Counted from the first letter of the stretch, positions 21,811 to 33,226 are shown. The stretch is DNA of 64,000 nt from Tenodera sinensis (GCA_030765045.1 CM060961.1:141364538-141428537), one strand, 5' to 3'. The notes: a model not told the origin generated them from the letters alone. Numbers and translations are program-made.

Positions 21811-23862
21811 GAGTGTTGTGCTCAGAACAGCACCTTGTGGAAGTCCTTGGTGTGTTTGTTTATATTTGGAAATGTATGTATTATATTTTGTGGCACAAAA
21901 TCTTTGTGAAATAAACTGAGTTATCCATTTAAGCATGTTACTTTTCACACCTATTGATTGCAACTTCTCAATTAGTTTGTTTCTCCAGACTGAGTCATAT
22001 GCTGATTTAAAATCAATGAATACTGCTAAGATATCCTCCTTTCTATTGAAAGCTTCCTTGAGGTCTTGGCTTAGTAGGAGTACATTTTCACTTGTACTAT
22101 GATTCTGTCTGAAGCCGGTCTGTGAGCTATTAATTAAGTTGTAATATTCTAGGAACCAGTTAAGTCTAGATGCCACCATTCTTTCCATCACTTTTGCAAT
22201 AACACTGGTCAAAGATATTGGTCTGAAACTATTAATATTGTTTGAAGGTTTGTTTTTCTTTAAAATCGGGATGATAATGGCTTTTTTTCCAGTCGGAAGG
22301 TACGTCATTCTCCAACACGTGTTATACAGTTTAAGTAGGATTTCTTTTCCTTTCCTGCCAAGGTGTTTGATAAACTCTGGGTGGATCTTGTCAGGTCCTG
22401 GAGATTTTTTGTTCTGTAATTGTTCTATTGCTAAATCCAGTTCTGTTTCATTAAAATCCTGAATAAAAATATCATTTCGTATACCTTTTGGCTTATTAGT
22501 TTCTCTGATAGTTTTTTGGATAGCCTTATCTTGTTTTTTATACGCTTGGGGTATTCTTTGTGACTGAGCATAAAACTTGTTATGGGATTCTGCTATTTCC
22601 CTATCTGTAGTTAAGGTTTTGTTATTATGTTTTAATGGTTCAGTTGTATTTTTTGATAATTTTGTTTTATTAAGGAATTTGTATATTTTATTTCCATCTT
22701 TCCTATAGTCCATATGTTCTACAAAATTTGTGAAACTGGCCCTCTTTGCTGTAATTAATTCTTTCTTAAAAATGGCTGCTTTTCTTCTCCAGTTTTGTAC
22801 ATCTTCTGGACACTTGGTTCTTTCGGCTTTGACTCTTGCTATATTTCTTTCGTGTTTTAACTTAGATAAAGATGGAGACCAAAAGTAGCTATATTTCTTT
22901 AACTTTCCTTTCGGGATATGTGTTTTGGCTGCTGTCAATAATATTTCACAAATTTTTTTATTCATTTCATCTGTTGACTTGAACTCTGATTCTAACAGTA
23001 TATTACACTTCCCTTCTATCTCATTTTGGAAACTGGACCAATCTGCTTTTTTAAAATTCCAAGAAGTTTTAATTTTTGGTTTGTTACTTTTATTTATTAG
23101 ACCTCTTATGGAGTTTATGGTGATCCTGTGGCCTGAACCTGGGTCTTCTATTATTTCTCTTTTTGTATTGTCAATTATGTCAGATGACACCATCAGAAGA
23201 TCAGGATTTGTACCTGAACCATTATAATGAAGGTAAGTGGGTGGATCATTTGGATTAAATATTAATTCCATTGTTGATGAGTTTAATAGGTCTTCTATGA
23301 CTCTTCCTGCTGAATTTATATCTCTGTAGCCCCACCTAAGGGAGTGTGCATTAAAATCACCTATTAAAATACTTTTGGGTTCTATGGGAATAGAATTTAG
23401 ATCTAGTGTATTGTCTGGAGGATTGTAGATACTGTAAATTCTATAGTGGTAGTTACTTTTCCATACTTCAATTTTAACTGTTTATGATTTATCTTGTTCT
23501 TCCATTGTTTTTTTGGATTTGGATAGTAGCTTTCATATTTCTTTTAATTCCTGTAAGAATACCACTTGCTATTTGACGAGCCTTTGGAAGTATATATGTA
23601 GTGTACTGATCCATTTCAAGTATATTTCCTGTTCTTCTGATATATTGGCTTCTTGTACTGTGAATACATCTATATCTTGGTCTTTTAATATTTTCATTAG
23701 CTCTTGTTTTTTAGGCTGGGACATGCCTCCTGCATTCCATTGTAGAATTCTTAAAGTATTGGAATTGTTGTGATGAAATTTGCCTAAAGATGTCCCCACC
23801 CGGAGATCCGATTGGGGGACAGTTTTAACTCCGGAATGTTTATCTTTAGGACTCATACTCAT
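20065..23862 (-). pseudogene. LINE polyprotein: endonuclease, RT, RNase H (disrupted)
   Basis: Order from the N-terminus: endonuclease start RILQWNAGGMSQPKKQEL and VFTVQEAN (23569-23862), GDFNAHS around 23340, then RT with RPISLTSVIAKVMERMV, FIDFKSAYDSVWR and QGLPQGAVLSTTLFNIYI in the 508-codon frame (21745-23271). The dinucleotide expansion just after this shifts frame before the catalytic FADD. Thumb and RNase H follow at 20441-21580, ending in the 8-bp deletion; the Cys/His C-terminus is at 20065-20268. Intact order matches the plus-strand copy at 13117-14868. It encodes the enzyme for target-primed reverse transcription, but this copy is inactive. Confidence 0.9.
21749..21806. repeat. (AT)28-type microsatellite inside the RT gene
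   Basis: The other LINE copy has only about four AT units here (13146-13155, inside NIYIND). The array lies exactly at that place and changes frame, producing a run of Ile-Tyr then a stop. Confidence 0.95.
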
Positions 23863-24340
23863 CTATGTGGCTTTCATGTAACTGTTTTCTTAACAGGCAC
23901 CAGTTTTACAATGTGGCAGTTACATCACCCGACTTAAACTCCCATTTTGCAAGGGGGACCATACCATATCGTTGGTCAACGGGTCCATTGGACCTAGCCG
24001 GGAGGACTAAATAGGTGGTATTTAGATCCACCGACCTTCCCCTCATGTGCCTCTGAGGGACGCTGTTGTGCTGTGATAGGCCAGCACATATGTAAATGAC
24101 ATTTCCTCCATTTTAGATGAAACAGTTATACCGCTGTGATTCAGTCCCCAGACCTCATCTGTTAAAAGCAGGGTGCACCACGGGCAGGATGAGGATGGGA
24201 ATTGGGTAGGAGAGGCTATAGGAGGCGCATCACTACCCCTTACTACCCCCGTGCACATAAGGTAAAAGCATACATTTTGAACTCCTATGAAAAAACATGC
24301 AAATGCATGAACTTCCTAGCCCTAGTTATGATAATTACAT

Positions 24341-24600
24341 CAATTAAGGAAGAGGACCGTAAATCTGGTGACACATAGCACAAAATGCTTTCTGCTGCGG
24401 AGTAGCCATTTTATACATATGACAGTTACCAAGCAAAACAGAAGACAACTGACATCTAGTGGCTATTAATATCAACTAGACTATATACTCGTTTCTCCAA
24501 TAGCCGAGGTGAGGTGCAGTGATCGATAGTTTGGACAAAATGATACTTTGTAATACATATATTCTTCTTGGAACACCTGTATATATGTACATATATATGT
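24341..24600. other. Short non-coding stretch after the nested stack
   Basis: No feature recognised apart from AT-rich sequence. Confidence 0.4.
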
Positions 24601-24601
<1 letters not shown>

Positions 24602-24636
<35 letters not shown>

Positions 24637-24716
24637 TGTGTCTGTGTGTGTGTCTGTGTCTGTGTCTGTGTCTGTGCGTGTGCGTGTGCGTGTGCGCGTG
24701 CGTGTGTGTGTGTGCG
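24602..24716. repeat. (GT)n microsatellite with TGTGTC and GTGCGT variants
   Basis: Clean GT repeat grading into CTGTGT and then GCGTGT units. The Cys/Val frames across it are artefacts. Confidence 0.97.
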
Positions 24717-24733
24717 TGCAGTGTTCTATCTAC

Positions 24734-24900
24734 TTCATGTTAATTGAGATAAATATTTATAGAAATGGTTTCACTACATATTCCCTTGCAGGTACAATAA
24801 GAACATGGAAACACAGTAGGCTTAAGTAATAGTAAAATCCTTTAACAGCTGATCACTATGTGATGGCTTTACAATTTCATTCTCTTAGCCTTTTTTTTGT
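24734..24900 (+). repeat. Unclassified dispersed repeat, copy 1 (partial)
   Basis: TTCATGTTAATTGAGATAAA, the CCTTGCAGGTACAATA block and ACAGTAGGCTTA resemble the beginnings of the copies near 37840-38890 and 62486-62995. No ends or coding sequence found. Confidence 0.5.
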
Positions 24901-26525
24901 AGTATTTCTACGCTTCAGTGTGCTTGAATTTTTTCCTTGGATACGTGGTGCCTTTTCAAAACTAAATGGTCTTGCAGTGGTTTTTCAAAAAGGCAATGTT
25001 CCTTTCAAGTAGCCCCATGTCAATTGTAGTTTTTCAAAGAGGAGTTGTTGCCTGTGATAAAATGCTTCATAACTAACCTGAATCTTTTTTCTTTTTTTAA
25101 CTGAGCAATGAGATCTCTTGTTGCTTTCTTGGGCATGGTAATGTGTAAGGTGATTGTAAAGTAAGACTATTTCATTTTCAGAACTATGCTGTTTTATTTT
25201 AATTGTTTTAAATATACCTCATGATTATAACAATAAAATTGTTTTAAATGTTTTGTAGATTTAAACTCACCATCTTCTTAAGCAATTATGATACTATAAC
25301 AGAAGATTGTGAAGGATTAAGTATATCTGGAATACTGAATTGTAGAGTACTGAATACTATCAATGATTGAGAAGCAATTGCCTCCTTGAAAATTTTTTTA
25401 TAACTGCAGTCAATCTTGATTATCTGCCAATACTATATATACACAGTGTTCATTTTTATTCGTGCCTTCGCTTTCCAATTTATGACATCACTCTTTGAAG
25501 CGAGTTTATGGGTACCTAGAAATGCACCTCTGCTTTGTGCTATCTAACGATGTAAAGTTGTGCTATCTTTATCTGCCTCGGCAGCTGAATCATTAGCTGG
25601 TATCAGGTGTGATTTTTAGTGTATTTTTCACTGGTAGCTGCCCCCTAGCAACTGTTTGCAGAATTTCCACGACTACACCAAGAGAACGTCCTTTAACCTG
25701 ACCATATGATGTGAACACAGATCTTCAGTGCTTTGAGTACAATGCAGCATATCATTGCTAGTAGATGGCAATATGAAACTGACAATACACCACTGTGTCT
25801 ACATGTTGGAATGCTATTTTTGAACCAGATTGCTGAATGAAGGGGGATATCAGTATGATATGAACTGCTGCATTGATTCTCTGGACAGATATGAGGAATT
25901 CCGAGAGGCAACTTGCAGAATTTTTAGATAAATGTTAAACAGTATCCACGATTATTTTATGGTACTTTATTATAGCATGGCATACATAAATGAGACGCAG
26001 GTATTTTGTATCACTGAGATGCCTAACCAAAAATATGTTCATTCCTCACTTTCAAAATGTGTCTTACTGTGGAAAAGAAAATTCTTAATTAAACACATGC
26101 CCTTCTAAACAATGCATAATATTTTTTCATGTACGATTCTAATCCATTAAGTTTTCTATGTAGTGCATATTCATTGAAATCACTCCAGATTTCACCCACT
26201 AAGCATTTTTATACCTTTACTGACGATCAAGCCACTGCCCTAATAAGTACACACATAACCTTACATTCTCAATTTTGCTGTCAAAAGGTCTTCCCATAAA
26301 CTACCAGAAGAAAGCATTGTACACTCTAGGAGAAGCTTTGTGAATGCCAAACCTAGGCCTCGATAGCTGAACTAAACACCCCTGCAACATTCGACCTGTG
26401 CGCTCTCTGTGTAATCATTGTTCAACTTGCAACTAAAGGCTCGCCAGATTGCAGTGACATCACACAGGATCATTGAAGGAACAAATAAAAATGAACATCA
26501 TGTATTTTTTAAGGTTTAATGCCCT
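24901..26525. other. Non-coding stretch, nothing recognised
   Basis: AT-rich sequence of about 1.6 kb left of the piggyBac element. No open frame with a recognisable protein, no TIR and no tRNA-like sequence were seen. Confidence 0.5.
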
Positions 26526-26970
26526 TTAACACTAGAACCCCGGCGCTCGCCAGCAACCATTAACTACGGTAGCGGTCATTTTTGACCGTTCGCTTTTTCT
26601 TTGCCTTTTCCATGTACATTTTACAACTTATTTCTTACCAGTTTGATATTATTGTTATTAGGTAACTAGGTCCAATATATTATCACTGTGTATGTATAAA
26701 TTATTGGAAAATTGCCTTTCTAGGACATGCATTCGAATTTTCTATGCTAAATGTTTTCTCTAATAATCTTGTGGTAATGGAGAGTTAAGAGAAAAAAAAC
26801 ATATTTAATTTGGTAGTATATAAAAAAAAGCCCGTACGATGAACTTATATCCTTTATTTATCTCTATTTTTGAACAGTATGTTTATTCAAATAAAAAAAT
26901 AGTTCAAATTCTCAGAAAGGCGGAATATAATGTAATAGTGCAACTAAGAACATTTACGATTCTGAACGTG

Positions 26971-27747
26971 TGATACTGAAATTTAGATTTCCAATCGAAT
27001 GGGCTTGATAAAGACACGTTTTAATTTAATTGCCGGATATGAGATTTGCGATAAGTGTTAAGTAATAACATAAATAGATAATAGAGCAGGAAGTGTTGTA
27101 AGGTGAGCAAGATATGAGTAAATAATAGTCGTTAAATTTGTAGGATAAACACATTATTGGTTTGAAATTAACGAGTCATGACGTCATACCCTATAGTTCG
27201 AAATCAGTAAAAAGTCAGGTCGACCAACCTTAAAAGTCGCGCGATATATTTAATAAAATATAAAGTAAACATCGTTTAATCCTAAAAAGGTAATTATATA
27301 TTCGAAATTCATAAAAGAACATGTTATAATAGAAAGGGACATTTCTAAATTGCGGGAAAAGGAAATAGCATTTTGGATACGAGGCTTTCTTGGATGATGT
27401 CATGACATTCAAAAATTAGAGAACGGTTTTCCTAGCGTGGGTAAGAGAGAAAGCGTCTGGTCACTACTCAACACAGACCAGTACGGCAGGTTGTGCTGTG
27501 CGGACGTGAGTGCGATTCCTCTACATATACAATCGGCATAGCTCCCGAAAATATCAAAGATGCAATAAATAATATGCAAAGTTTTTCTTGGGTTGTCCAT
27601 CACACCTACGCAGACCCGAGATAAAAGTAAGAGATCTCAAGCTGACTAGCCGGAGCGAACCACATCAAAGGGCAACACCACGTCACCAACGACATTTAAG
27701 CATCAACGGTGATACATCAAGAAGCGAAGAACGACTATTTAGCTTCA
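26971..27747 (+). repeat. Left LTR, 777 bp
   Basis: Begins TGATACTGAAATTTAG and ends GACTATTTAGCTTCA. Nearly identical to the right LTR, which implies a recent insertion. Confidence 0.95.
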
Positions 27748-27749
27748 AA

Positions 27750-27767
27750 TGGCGCCCAACGTGGGGC
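27750..27767 (+). promoter_or_regulatory. Primer binding site, tRNA-Lys type
   Basis: TGGCGCCCAACGTGGGGC starts two bases after the left LTR and matches the well-known tRNA-Lys primer-site class, the place where minus-strand DNA synthesis starts. Confidence 0.9.
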
Positions 27768-27912
27768 GTCGAAAGAATGGACCAACCCCAAGACGACCAA
27801 GCCAGCATAGAACCAGCAAACAAGAAGGTGACCCAACGTGTAGCATCGAGAAAATAGACCAACTCCAAGACGACCAAGCCAGCATCGAACCAGCAAACAA
27901 GAAGGTGCCCAG
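27755..27912 (+). repeat. 76-77 bp tandem repeat starting inside the primer site
   Basis: CCCAACGTG recurs at 27755, 27832 and (as CCCAGCGTG) 27908. Between them the unit AGACGACCAAGCCAGCAT, then GAACCAGCAAACAAGAAGGTG is repeated twice. The unit includes the 3' half of the primer site. Confidence 0.9.
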
Positions 27913-28027
27913 CGTGTCAACATCTGTGAAACGTGTAGTGAACAAGTTTAAGTGCAGTTAAAAAATAAAAAAAAAAAAAAAAGTGAAAATATTGGTGAGT
28001 AGAAAAACACATGTAAATAGCTTAGCA

Positions 28028-30016
28028 ATGGAAGACAGTGATAGCGATTTTTTAGGTTTTGAGAGTCCGGAAATTGAGAAAAGTGTAGTTAGAATGGAAG
28101 AATATAGTCAAAATATAATTGGTAGCAGAATATGCCAAGAAGTAGAAGATCAGAACGTTAGAGAAACACCTAGAAGTAGTTCAGAAATGTTTAGTACTAA
28201 TTCAGAAAGGCCAGTGATTATGTCAGAAATAGAGAATATGTTTCAAAAGATAATGAAAAAGATGAGTGCAGAGTTAAGTCAAAAGATAATAGATGAAACT
28301 AGTAAAGAATTAAGAACAGTGAAAAAGATGAGTACAGAGTTAAGTCAAAAGATAGATGAAACTAGTAAAGAATTAAGAACAGAGTTAGGACAGAAATTAG
28401 AGAAGGGACAACAGGAATTGGGAATGCAATTGGAAAATCAGAAGAGAGCTTTAGAAACCTTTAGGGAAGAAGTTAGGGAGGAAATTAATAAAGTCAGTAG
28501 TGAAGTAAAAGAAAATAGAGAACAGGTTAAGGGAGAATTAGAGACAATAAGGCAAGAAGTAAAGAATTCTGAAAAGAAATTAGGTCAACAAGTGAGTGAA
28601 AAATTAGATAAAGAAAGGGAAAAAGTAACATATAGATTAGACAAACAAAGGGAAGAAATTAGAGAAGAGTTACAGGGGTGTAAAGTTAGAATGGAAAGAT
28701 CTGATGTAGAAAGTGCAAGGCAGGCTAGAAATTTGGAGGATGTTACAGACCAAATAAAAGGAGTAGTAACAGAAATTACTCAGGTAAAAGAGGCCTTAGA
28801 AAATTTGAAATTAAATGAAAATGCATGTAATCACAACAATCTTAGTAATGAAGTTGCAAGAAACGAGGCAATACCAGGTGTATCAGCTGACATTTCGATG
28901 CAAAATAGAGGTAACAGTAATTCTCATTCTGATTTCAGAAATAGTGCAGGGACAGGTGACAATTCAAATTTACATTGGCCTAACCATGTCTTAAATGAAA
29001 TGACACCTCCAGTTTTTGAAAATGAAGATTCAGATGATCCTAAAGCCTTTTTAGAAGGGTTACAAGAGTACTTCACGGTGAAACGTATACCAGAGGAGTA
29101 CAAGATGGTGATAGTAAGAAAATGCCTAAAGGGTAATGCTGCTAATTGGCTAGGCCTTTCTATGGGTAACAATAATGATTACAGGACCTTTAGGAACATC
29201 TTTTTAACCAGATATTGGGGAGCTAGTAGGCAGGCTAATATTAGAGTTGAATTAAGCAATGGAAAGTTTAATCCTAGATCGGAGGAATCGATGGTAAACT
29301 ATTTTATGAGAATAGCGAGAAAATCGAAGATGTTGGATCCTCCCTTAGATGAAAAAGATCTAATAAATATAGTTACTCCACATTTTCCGGAAACGCTTCA
29401 ACACTACCTAATCATAGCCCGACCCGATAGCATTGCAGCTATGATCGAATTATTATCAGCCTTAGAAGTCAATAAGCCAAAACACGCATTTGGAAATAAA
29501 TATGAAGAAAAAGAAACTGTAAATTCTTTCGGGCAAGGGGCACAGTATTATCAGAATAGAAGTGAGATTAGGGAAAGATATAAAGGACCAGTACCAAGGA
29601 TGGAATCATTCCGGTGGGAAAATCAAGGTAGATATAACCAGGAAGGGCGTCACCAAAATAGAAATGGTAATCAAAGGGGAAGAAATATAAGGGTGAATTA
29701 TATGAATACAAATAGATTTGATCGAGGTAGACGGGGACGTTATTTTGGACATAGTAGAAATTCAAATGATGGGTATTGGACAAACGGAGATAATGAGTTT
29801 AGACCGAGGTCACCAAGACAGGGAGAAAGGTATTCTAATGGACGAAATTCCCCCGAAAATGCGGAAATGGTTGAGGCCATTAACATGGTCAAAAACATGG
29901 TAGGAAGTAACCCCGATTTAATGCAGGAAAACAGAAGTAACAATTCGGGAAATAGTACAGGAGCAATACATAAAAATCAGGGAAACGCCAGACCCGGTCA
30001 AACGCGCCTTCAGTGA
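28028..30016 (+). CDS. Gag polyprotein of the LTR retrotransposon
   Basis: The open frame extends upstream to 27983, but the first ATG is at 28028 (MEDSDSDFLGFESPEIEK). Residues about 60-260 are strongly coiled-coil (repeated EL.QK...ETSKELRT heptads with an internal repeat). A Gag/capsid-like globular domain follows (PKAFLEGLQEYF, CLKGNAANWLG, EESMVNYFMRIARKSKM). The C-terminus is Arg/Asn/Gly-rich (NRNGNQRGRNIR) with no CCHC knuckle, so RNA binding may rely on basic residues. It would form the particle in which reverse transcription occurs. The frame has no stop over 662 codons. Confidence 0.88.
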   Translation: MEDSDSDFLGFESPEIEKSVVRMEEYSQNIIGSRICQEVEDQNVRETPRSSSEMFSTNSERPVIMSEIENMFQKIMKKMSAELSQKIIDETSKELRTVKKMSTELSQKIDETSKELRTELGQKLEKGQQELGMQLENQKRALETFREEVREEINKVSSEVKENREQVKGELETIRQEVKNSEKKLGQQVSEKLDKEREKVTYRLDKQREEIREELQGCKVRMERSDVESARQARNLEDVTDQIKGVVTEITQVKEALENLKLNENACNHNNLSNEVARNEAIPGVSADISMQNRGNSNSHSDFRNSAGTGDNSNLHWPNHVLNEMTPPVFENEDSDDPKAFLEGLQEYFTVKRIPEEYKMVIVRKCLKGNAANWLGLSMGNNNDYRTFRNIFLTRYWGASRQANIRVELSNGKFNPRSEESMVNYFMRIARKSKMLDPPLDEKDLINIVTPHFPETLQHYLIIARPDSIAAMIELLSALEVNKPKHAFGNKYEEKETVNSFGQGAQYYQNRSEIRERYKGPVPRMESFRWENQGRYNQEGRHQNRNGNQRGRNIRVNYMNTNRFDRGRRGRYFGHSRNSNDGYWTNGDNEFRPRSPRQGERYSNGRNSPENAEMVEAINMVKNMVGSNPDLMQENRSNNSGNSTGAIHKNQGNARPGQTRLQ

Positions 30017-30099
30017 GAACTGGGTATCCTAGTAATGATTGTGATAAGTACTCGGAAATAAATAGTCCTGGAAGGCAAATGATGATACCAAAAGAAAAG

Positions 30100-31072
30100 A
30101 GAATGTAAAAATAGAATCGACGAAAACGAAAAAGTAGGAGATCCACCTAAAATCAAAATTGGAGTAAATGGAAAACAATACAATGCAGTTATAGATACGG
30201 GATCAAATAGCACAGTATGCTCACAAAATTTTTATGATAATTTACAAAGTAGTGGTTTTAAAGTAATGTCTTTACCAGTTAATGGGATATATTGCTCGCT
30301 AGCTGTGGGAAAACGAAAAGAGAGAGTAAAATTTCAAGCAATGATAAATATTGAAATAAATGGGAGAATACTAGGAATTTTATTTCTGATTGTAGGAAGA
30401 CTTGTTACAGATATTATAATAGGTTGTGATTGTCTTTATGCCTGGGAAGCTGTGGTGAATTTTAAAAACATGATTGTAGAAATGAAAGTTGAAGATGAGA
30501 CCATTATAGTGCCTTTTGTGGAAGATAGTAGTTCAGAAACTATTGTACGAGAAAAAGAGGAAGAAGAAATCCAAGGGGATACATTCTTTGTAGAATATGT
30601 TAAAGTAGGAGCTATGGAATTAACTGAAGTAAATGTCAAAGAGTACAGTGTCGATAATAAAGAAAATGTAGAATGGGATAAAAATGATTTCATAGACAAT
30701 TTGAGATTTTCTGATGCAACTAGGTACTATGATAGGGAGAGTAGTGAAGACTTAGAAGAATTGTTGAGGGAAAAAGTAACTCAGGCTGATCAACTAAATG
30801 AACAACAGAGGGATAAACTGTTTGAAATATTAATCCGAAATAAAGAAGTATTCTCTGAGAAACCTGGTAAATGTAATATTTATACTCATTCGTTTGAGAT
30901 GATACCCATCAAACCTTTTACACATAAAGCGAGAGCTATCCCTAGTACAATAAGAGAAGAGGTAGATGCAGTTATAAAGTCAATGTTAGAAGATGAGGTT
31001 ATAGAGATTTCGAATTCAGAATTTGTGAATCCCCTATGTATTGTAAATAAGGCCAATGGAAGATTAGGGTGA
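30100..31072 (+). pseudogene. Pol remnant: protease and start of RT
   Basis: The aspartic protease signature VIDTGSNSTVCS is at about 30188-30223 and the flap/C-terminal IIIGCDCLYAW at about 30417-30450. An acidic linker follows, then the RT N-terminus (IPIKPFTHKARAIPSTIREE, EDEVIEISNSEFVNPLCIV). The frame ends at NKANGRLG by a one-base shift, and the sequence then jumps to integrase, so the RT palm (including YxDD), RNase H and most of integrase are deleted. An earlier frame change separates it from gag. Confidence 0.88.
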
Positions 31073-31671
31073 CATTAGACGCGAGAAAACTAAATTATTG
31101 TTCCTCATACTTTCCATCAGGGAATCCAACAGAACGTGTCCTCCGAGATATAGGAATTTATTTACGTGTACTTACACATCATAATCACAAGGATTGGGTG
31201 AAATATTGTCCATTGATAGAAAAGATTATCAATCACACCATTAATGTAACTACTGGGTTTGCACCAATAAAATTAATGTTAGGAATTGAACCAGAACCAA
31301 TATTGATCGGGGTACCAAAAACACTGAAAATTAATGACATTCAGTTAAGTGAAGAAGAAAGAGCGAAAATTGCTTTTGAACAAATCAAGAAAAAGGCAGA
31401 GAAGCGAAAATTAAAGAAAAAGAGTAGAAAACATAAATGGGAACCTAAGATAGGCGATTGGGTACTAGTTAAAGACCATAAGTTATCAAGTGCCTTGCGA
31501 GGTAGGAACAAAAGGATGGAATTGTTATATAAAGGTCCTGCAGAAATTATATCAAAATTTGGTTATCATACCTATGAATTAAAAGATGTTAAAAATGAAA
31601 AATGTCTGGGAAGATGGCATAAACAACTCCTTCGACCATACAAGAAACCGTGTGGTGCCTTGGAACCTTGA
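31069..31671 (+). pseudogene. Pol remnant: end of integrase
   Basis: After about ten residues that still read as RT (VTLDARKLN), the sequence passes near 31100 to the integrase core end: NPTERVLRDIGIYLRVLTHH, KDWVKYCPLIEKIINHT, GFAPIKLMLG. The C-terminal domain follows with the GPY/F-like segment (GDWVLVKDH...LLYKGPAEII, GRWHKQLLRPY). The frame itself is open across the deletion junction. Integrase normally joins the DNA copy to the host genome. Confidence 0.88.
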
Positions 31672-32449
31672 TTTAATGTAAAAAAAAAAAAAAAATTGGA
31701 AGTGTCATTTGTCTATTGGCGCCCAATCAGCTTTGAGATAAAATGTAAATGTTAGCTTACTTGAAAACTATATATTGGTCAGGTACTTACATATTCATGA
31801 AAAATGCAGAATGTGAATTGCTATATACTACAAAGAGCTTAAGAATACATTGTATAGAGCTCACGATAACCGCTTCAGAAAGATTGTTAAAATGTTCATC
31901 TCCGCATAGAGAGAAAACAGAATATTTACTTTGTAAAACATTTGTTAAAATATTTAGATATATAGATAGTTATCACAGAAAGACAAAGAAAGAACTTGTC
32001 TGAAGAGTGTAATGGATTTATATAAATATATGTACATTTTAGTGCTTAAAGGATCTAGTACAGATATGTGTTACAATAACAAAAGTGAAAAATTACAGTG
32101 CAAGTGATAGTGAGAGCGAAGTGAGCAAACATGAACTAAAAGAAGGAAGTATAAAGAAAGACTCTTGAAATTTAACCTTTATATAAAAGCTTCACAGAAG
32201 AAACCATAACATATTGTAATTAGTATTTAAGGATTAATGTTAAGTCAAGTGTATAATTGTTTGTCATGTTAAAAAGATTAATGAGAAGATATGTTAATAA
32301 CCAATTTCAAAACAGTGTAATTGAAAATTGTATATAATGGGAGTGTTGCCGATTATTCAAAATACAGGAGTAATTTTTAATTTTTCTTTCGGGCAAGACA
32401 TTTACATTATTTTATTATGAAATAATAAAATAACATAAATGGGGGCATT
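31672..32449 (+). other. Non-coding 3' region of the LTR element
   Basis: No envelope-like ORF is recognisable; the longest open frame is 84 codons (31749-32003) without signal peptide or membrane segment. The polypurine tract is at about 32437-32447. Confidence 0.6.
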
Positions 32450-33226
32450 TGATACTGAAATTTAGATTTCCAATCGAATGGGCTTGATAAAGACACGTTT
32501 TAATTTAATTGCCGGATATGAGATTTGCGATAAGTGTTAAGTAATAACATAAATAGATAATAGAGCAGGAAGTGTTGTAAGGTGAGCAAGATATGAGTAA
32601 ATAATAGTCGTGAAATTTGTAGGATAAACACATTATTGGTTTGAAATTAACGAGTCATGACGTCATACCCTATAGTTCGAAATCAGTAAAAAGTCAGGTC
32701 GACCAACCTTAAAAGTCGCGCGATATATTTAATAAAATATAAAGTAAACATCGTTTAATCCTAAAAAGGTAATTATATATTCGAAATTCATAAAAGAACA
32801 TGTTATAATAGAAAGGGACATTTCTAAATTGCGGGAAAAGGAAATAGCATTTTGGATACGAGGCTTTCTTGGATGACGTCATGACATTCAAAAATTAGAG
32901 AACGGTTTTCCTAGCGTGGGTAAGAGAGAAAGCGTCTGGTCACTACTCAACACAGACCAGTACGGCAGGTTGTGCTGTGCGGACGTGAGTGCGATTCCTC
33001 TACATATACAATCGGCATAGCTCCCGAAAATATCAAAGATGCAATAAATAATATGCAAAGTTTTTCTTGGGTTGTCCATCACACCTACGCAGACCCGAGA
33101 TAAAAGTAAGAGATCTCAAGCTGACTAGCCGGAGCGAACCACATCAAAGGGCAACACCACGTCACCAACGACATTTAAGCATCAACGGTGATACATCAAG
33201 AAGCGAAGAACGACTATTTAGCTTCA
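32450..33226 (+). repeat. Right LTR, 777 bp
   Basis: Same length and ends as the left LTR. Followed by the CGTG target duplication and piggyBac sequence. Confidence 0.95.

Larger units (their letters stand above)
20050..24250 (-). mobile_element. Full-length I-type LINE, 4.2 kb, 10-bp target duplication
   Basis: GTGCACATAA at 20040-20049 and 24251-24260 flanks it. The 3' end (left) has the (GTTGTT)n complement of the ACAAC tail. The 5' end (right) has about 390 bp of GC-richer leader (23870-24250) before the single recognisable ORF; no separate ORF1 is visible. The copy is decayed by an 8-bp deletion near 20530, a frameshift near 23480 and a (TA)n expansion at 21749-21806. Confidence 0.93.
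16595..24324 (-). mobile_element. hAT transposon with three nested retroelement insertions
   Basis: GTTATGAT, an 8-bp duplication, is present at 16587-16594 and 24325-24332. The ends are inverted: TAGGGCTTGGAAGTTCATGC from 16595, and its reverse with one mismatch ending at 24324. Removing the two solo LTRs and the LINE with their duplications leaves about 2.2 kb, a normal size for a small hAT element. Transposase lies on the minus strand. Confidence 0.93.
15664..24340. mobile_element. Nested transposon stack (outer limits)
   Basis: ATGATAATTAACAT at 15664-15677 and ATGATAATTACAT at 24328-24340 are near-identical direct repeats (one-base indel) bracketing everything between. They fit the target duplication of a SINE whose 3' junction was later hit by a hAT element. 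Inner layers each have their own duplication: ATAG (solo LTR), GTTATGAT (hAT), CATA and TAAT (two solo LTRs), GTGCACATAA (LINE). Confidence 0.8.
26971..33226 (+). mobile_element. Gypsy-type LTR retrotransposon, pol-deleted, 6.26 kb
   Basis: Two 777-bp LTRs (26971-27747, 32450-33226) both run TG...CA and differ at only two positions I noticed (TCGTTAAA/TCGTGAAA; GATGATGTC/GATGACGTC). CGTG at 26967-26970 and 33227-33230 is the 4-bp target duplication. A tRNA-Lys-type primer site follows the left LTR at 27750; a purine tract (AAATGGGGGCA) precedes the right LTR. Gag is open; pol keeps protease, the start of RT and the end of integrase only. Confidence 0.95.

Noticed and set aside
24602..24720. 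Cys/Val repeat peptide
   Set aside because: (GT)n microsatellite artefact.
27683..27961. Repetitive small proteins on both strands
   Set aside because: They arise from the 76-77 bp tandem repeat in the retrotransposon leader.
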